A stretch of 64,000 nt of DNA from Episyrphus balteatus (taxonomy: Eukaryota > Arthropoda > Insecta > Diptera > Syrphidae): contig NC_079137.1 of NCBI RefSeq assembly GCF_945859705.1, positions 60,978,552 to 61,042,551 of the forward strand, written 5' to 3'. Below the pieces are notes generated by a model. The model did not search any database and was not told where the DNA came from. It worked only from the letters and a program-made list of their open reading frames with translations. Position 1 is the stretch's first letter. Each line of letters starts with the position of its first letter. Position numbers and translations under genes: made by a program. Below, in pieces: positions 62,740 through 64,000 of this stretch.

Positions 62740-62790
62740 TTCGACGACTTTTATCGACGATAAAAGTCGACGACTTTTATCGACGACTTT
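62740..62790. other. Single-unit inversion inside the right arm
   Basis: The sequence CTTTTATCGACGATAAAAG turns the unit round for about one copy, and AAAAGTCGACGACTTTT then turns it back. This ends one of the long stop-free frames at 62,763. It is the only such flip I noticed within the right arm. Confidence 0.8.
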
Positions 62791-63955
62791 TGTCGACGAC
62801 TTTTGTCGACGACTTTTATCGACGACTTTTATCGACGACTTTTGTCGACGACTTTTATCGACGACTTTTGTCGACGACTTTTGTCGACGACTTTTGTCGA
62901 CGACTTTTGTCGACGACTTTTGTCGACGACTTTTATCGACGACTTTTGTCGACGACTTTTGTCGACGACTTTTATCGACGACTTTTGTCGACGACTTTTA
63001 TCGACGACTTTTGTCGACGACTTTTGTCGACGACTTTTGTCGACGACTTTTGTCGACGACTTTTGTCGACGACTTTTGTCGACGACTTTTGTCGACGACT
63101 TTTGTCGACGACTTTTGTCGACGACTTTTGTCGACGACTTTTGTCGACGACTTTTGTCGACGACTTTTGTCGACGACTTTTATCGACGACTTTTTACGAC
63201 GACTTTTGTCGACGACTTTTGTCGACGACTTTTGTCGACGACTTTTGTCGACGACTTTTATCGACGACTTTTGTCGACGACTTTTGTCGACGACTTTTGT
63301 CGACGACTTTTATCGACGACTTTTGTCGACGACTTTTGTCGACGACTTTTATCGACGACTTTTATCGACGACTTTTGTCGACGACTTTTATCGACGACTT
63401 TTGTCGACGACTTTTATCGACGACTTTTGTCGACGACTTTTATCGACGACTTTTGTCGACGACTTTTGTCGACGACTTTTGTCGACGACTTTTATCGACG
63501 ACTTTTGTCGACGACTTTTATCGACGACTTTTGTCGACGACTTTTATCGACGACTTTTGTCGACGAATTTTGTCGACGACTTTTGTCGACGACTTTTGTC
63601 GACGACTTTTATCGACGACTTTTATCGACGACTTTTGTCGACGACTTTTATCGACGACTTTTTACGACGACTTTTTTCGACGACTTTTATCGACGACTTT
63701 TGTCGACGACTTTTGTCGACGACTTTTGTCGACGACTTTTGTCGACGACTTGTGTCGACGACTTTTGTCGACGACTTTTGTCGACGACTTTTGTCGACGA
63801 CTTTTGTCGACGACTTTTGTCGACGACTTTTGTCGACGACTTTTGTCGACGACTTTTGTCGACTACTTTTGTCGACGACTTTTGTCGACGACTTTTGTCG
63901 ACGACTTTTGTCGACGACTTTTGTCGACGACTTTTGTTGACGACTTTTGTCGACG

Positions 63956-64000
63956 ACATTTGTGGACGACTTTTGTCGACGACTTGAGTCGCGGACTTGA
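63956..64000 (+). repeat. Satellite right edge (probable)
   Basis: The last units degrade (GACATTTGTGGAC, GACTTGAGTCGCGGACTTGA) after some 200 bases of nearly uniform units. The GACTTGAGTCG form resembles the left-edge GACTTAAGTCGGC unit. The array probably ends at or just beyond the window end, but the flank is not visible. Confidence 0.5.

Larger units (their letters stand above)
55067..63955 (+). repeat. 13-bp satellite, right arm (unit GTCGACGACTTTT)
   Basis: About 685 tandem units in the opposite orientation to the left arm. The commonest difference is G or A after the T run (TTTTGTCG or TTTTATCG). GTGGAC and ATGGAC variants mark 55.2-60.1 kb, and a CTTTTTACGACGAC variant marks the distal part (60,592, 61,788, 62,240-62,260, 62,370-62,390, 62,723, 63,190, 63,660). 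A 7-base insertion (GTCGACTGTCGACGAC) occurs near 56,370 and again 4,011 bases later. Because 13 is not a multiple of 3 and the unit has no stop in any plus-strand frame, overlapping frames of up to 1,335 codons with a STTFVDDFCRRLL repeat exist. I do not treat them as genes. Confidence 0.97.

Noticed and set aside
49076..63959. Short antisense frames rich in SSTKVVDKSRRQK-like repeats (for example 49076-49270, 57089-57316, 63687-63959)
   Set aside because: These are the other strand of the same satellite; frames end wherever the GAT variant creates TAA.
45311..63987. Many long open frames (up to 1,335 codons) with a STTFVDDFCRRLL-type repeat
   Set aside because: They occur in all three frames of the same strand, follow satellite orientation exactly and stop only at unit length changes. 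This is expected from a stop-free 13-bp unit and is not evidence of a protein.
45251..64000. CRISPR-like array
   Set aside because: There are no spacers: the 13-bp unit is directly head to tail, and the surrounding DNA is eukaryotic in character.
45251..64000. Telomeric repeat
   Set aside because: The unit is not a TTAGG- or TTAGGG-type repeat and it changes strand within the array.

Overview
This 64-kb window is AT-rich eukaryotic DNA, most likely from an insect genome. A fly is a guess: long A/T runs, GAT and CAG microsatellites, a Helitron ending in a hairpin plus CTAG, and many short foldback and MITE-like elements all fit, but nothing here fixes the species. I found no protein-coding gene, tRNA or rRNA that I can support. 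All reading frames outside the satellite are short, low-complexity (F/I/K/N-rich) and unrecognised. The first 45 kb look like intergenic or very large intronic DNA. One TATA/initiator-like pair near 752-783 is the only promoter candidate.

Layout of 1-45.2 kb: apparently unique DNA with a GAT microsatellite and the candidate promoter (1-2.49 kb); a 1.4-kb foldback element (2.49-3.87 kb); a complete short Helitron (4.528-5.339 kb); three diverged copies of a 0.6-0.7-kb repeat that shares a module with the Helitron (about 8.1, 11.2 and 13.8 kb); a 3.1-kb foldback with about 1.3-kb arms (15.88-18.99 kb); a decayed ~110-bp tandem array (19.0-19.84 kb); a Helitron-related fragment (21.5 kb) and a decayed ~145-bp tandem array (22.0-23.2 kb); a duplicated Helitron-related block (24.97-25.94 and 26.7-27.45 kb) around a ~167-bp tandem array; two MITE-like elements in TA dinucleotides that share their outermost ends but carry different repeated inner words (28.09-29.39 and 32.19-33.04 kb); an element with a nearly perfect 325-bp hairpin at its right side (34.41-35.54 kb); and about 3.4 kb, in two blocks between 38.6 and 43.6 kb, punctuated by GGGTCY/RGACCC words.

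From 45.25 kb to the window end is one satellite of a 13-bp unit (GTCGACGACTTTT), roughly 1,430 copies. It is inverted: about 9.7 kb carries the unit on the minus strand, then it switches at 55,058-55,067 and about 8.9 kb carries it on the plus strand. Diverged edge units occur at 45.25-45.36 kb and appear again in the last ~45 bases, so the array probably ends close to the window end. Longer blocks of variant units are duplicated inside each arm (about 1.0, 3.18 and 5.18 kb in the left arm; 1.69, 2.32 and 4.01 kb in the right arm). The unit has no stop codon in any of the three frames of one strand, which creates artefactual frames of up to 1,335 codons.

The recurring theme is inverted symmetry at several scales: a 325-bp hairpin, 1.4-kb and 3.1-kb foldbacks, and an 18.6-kb inverted satellite. 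All identity, copy-number and period statements come from reading by eye, not from alignment software.
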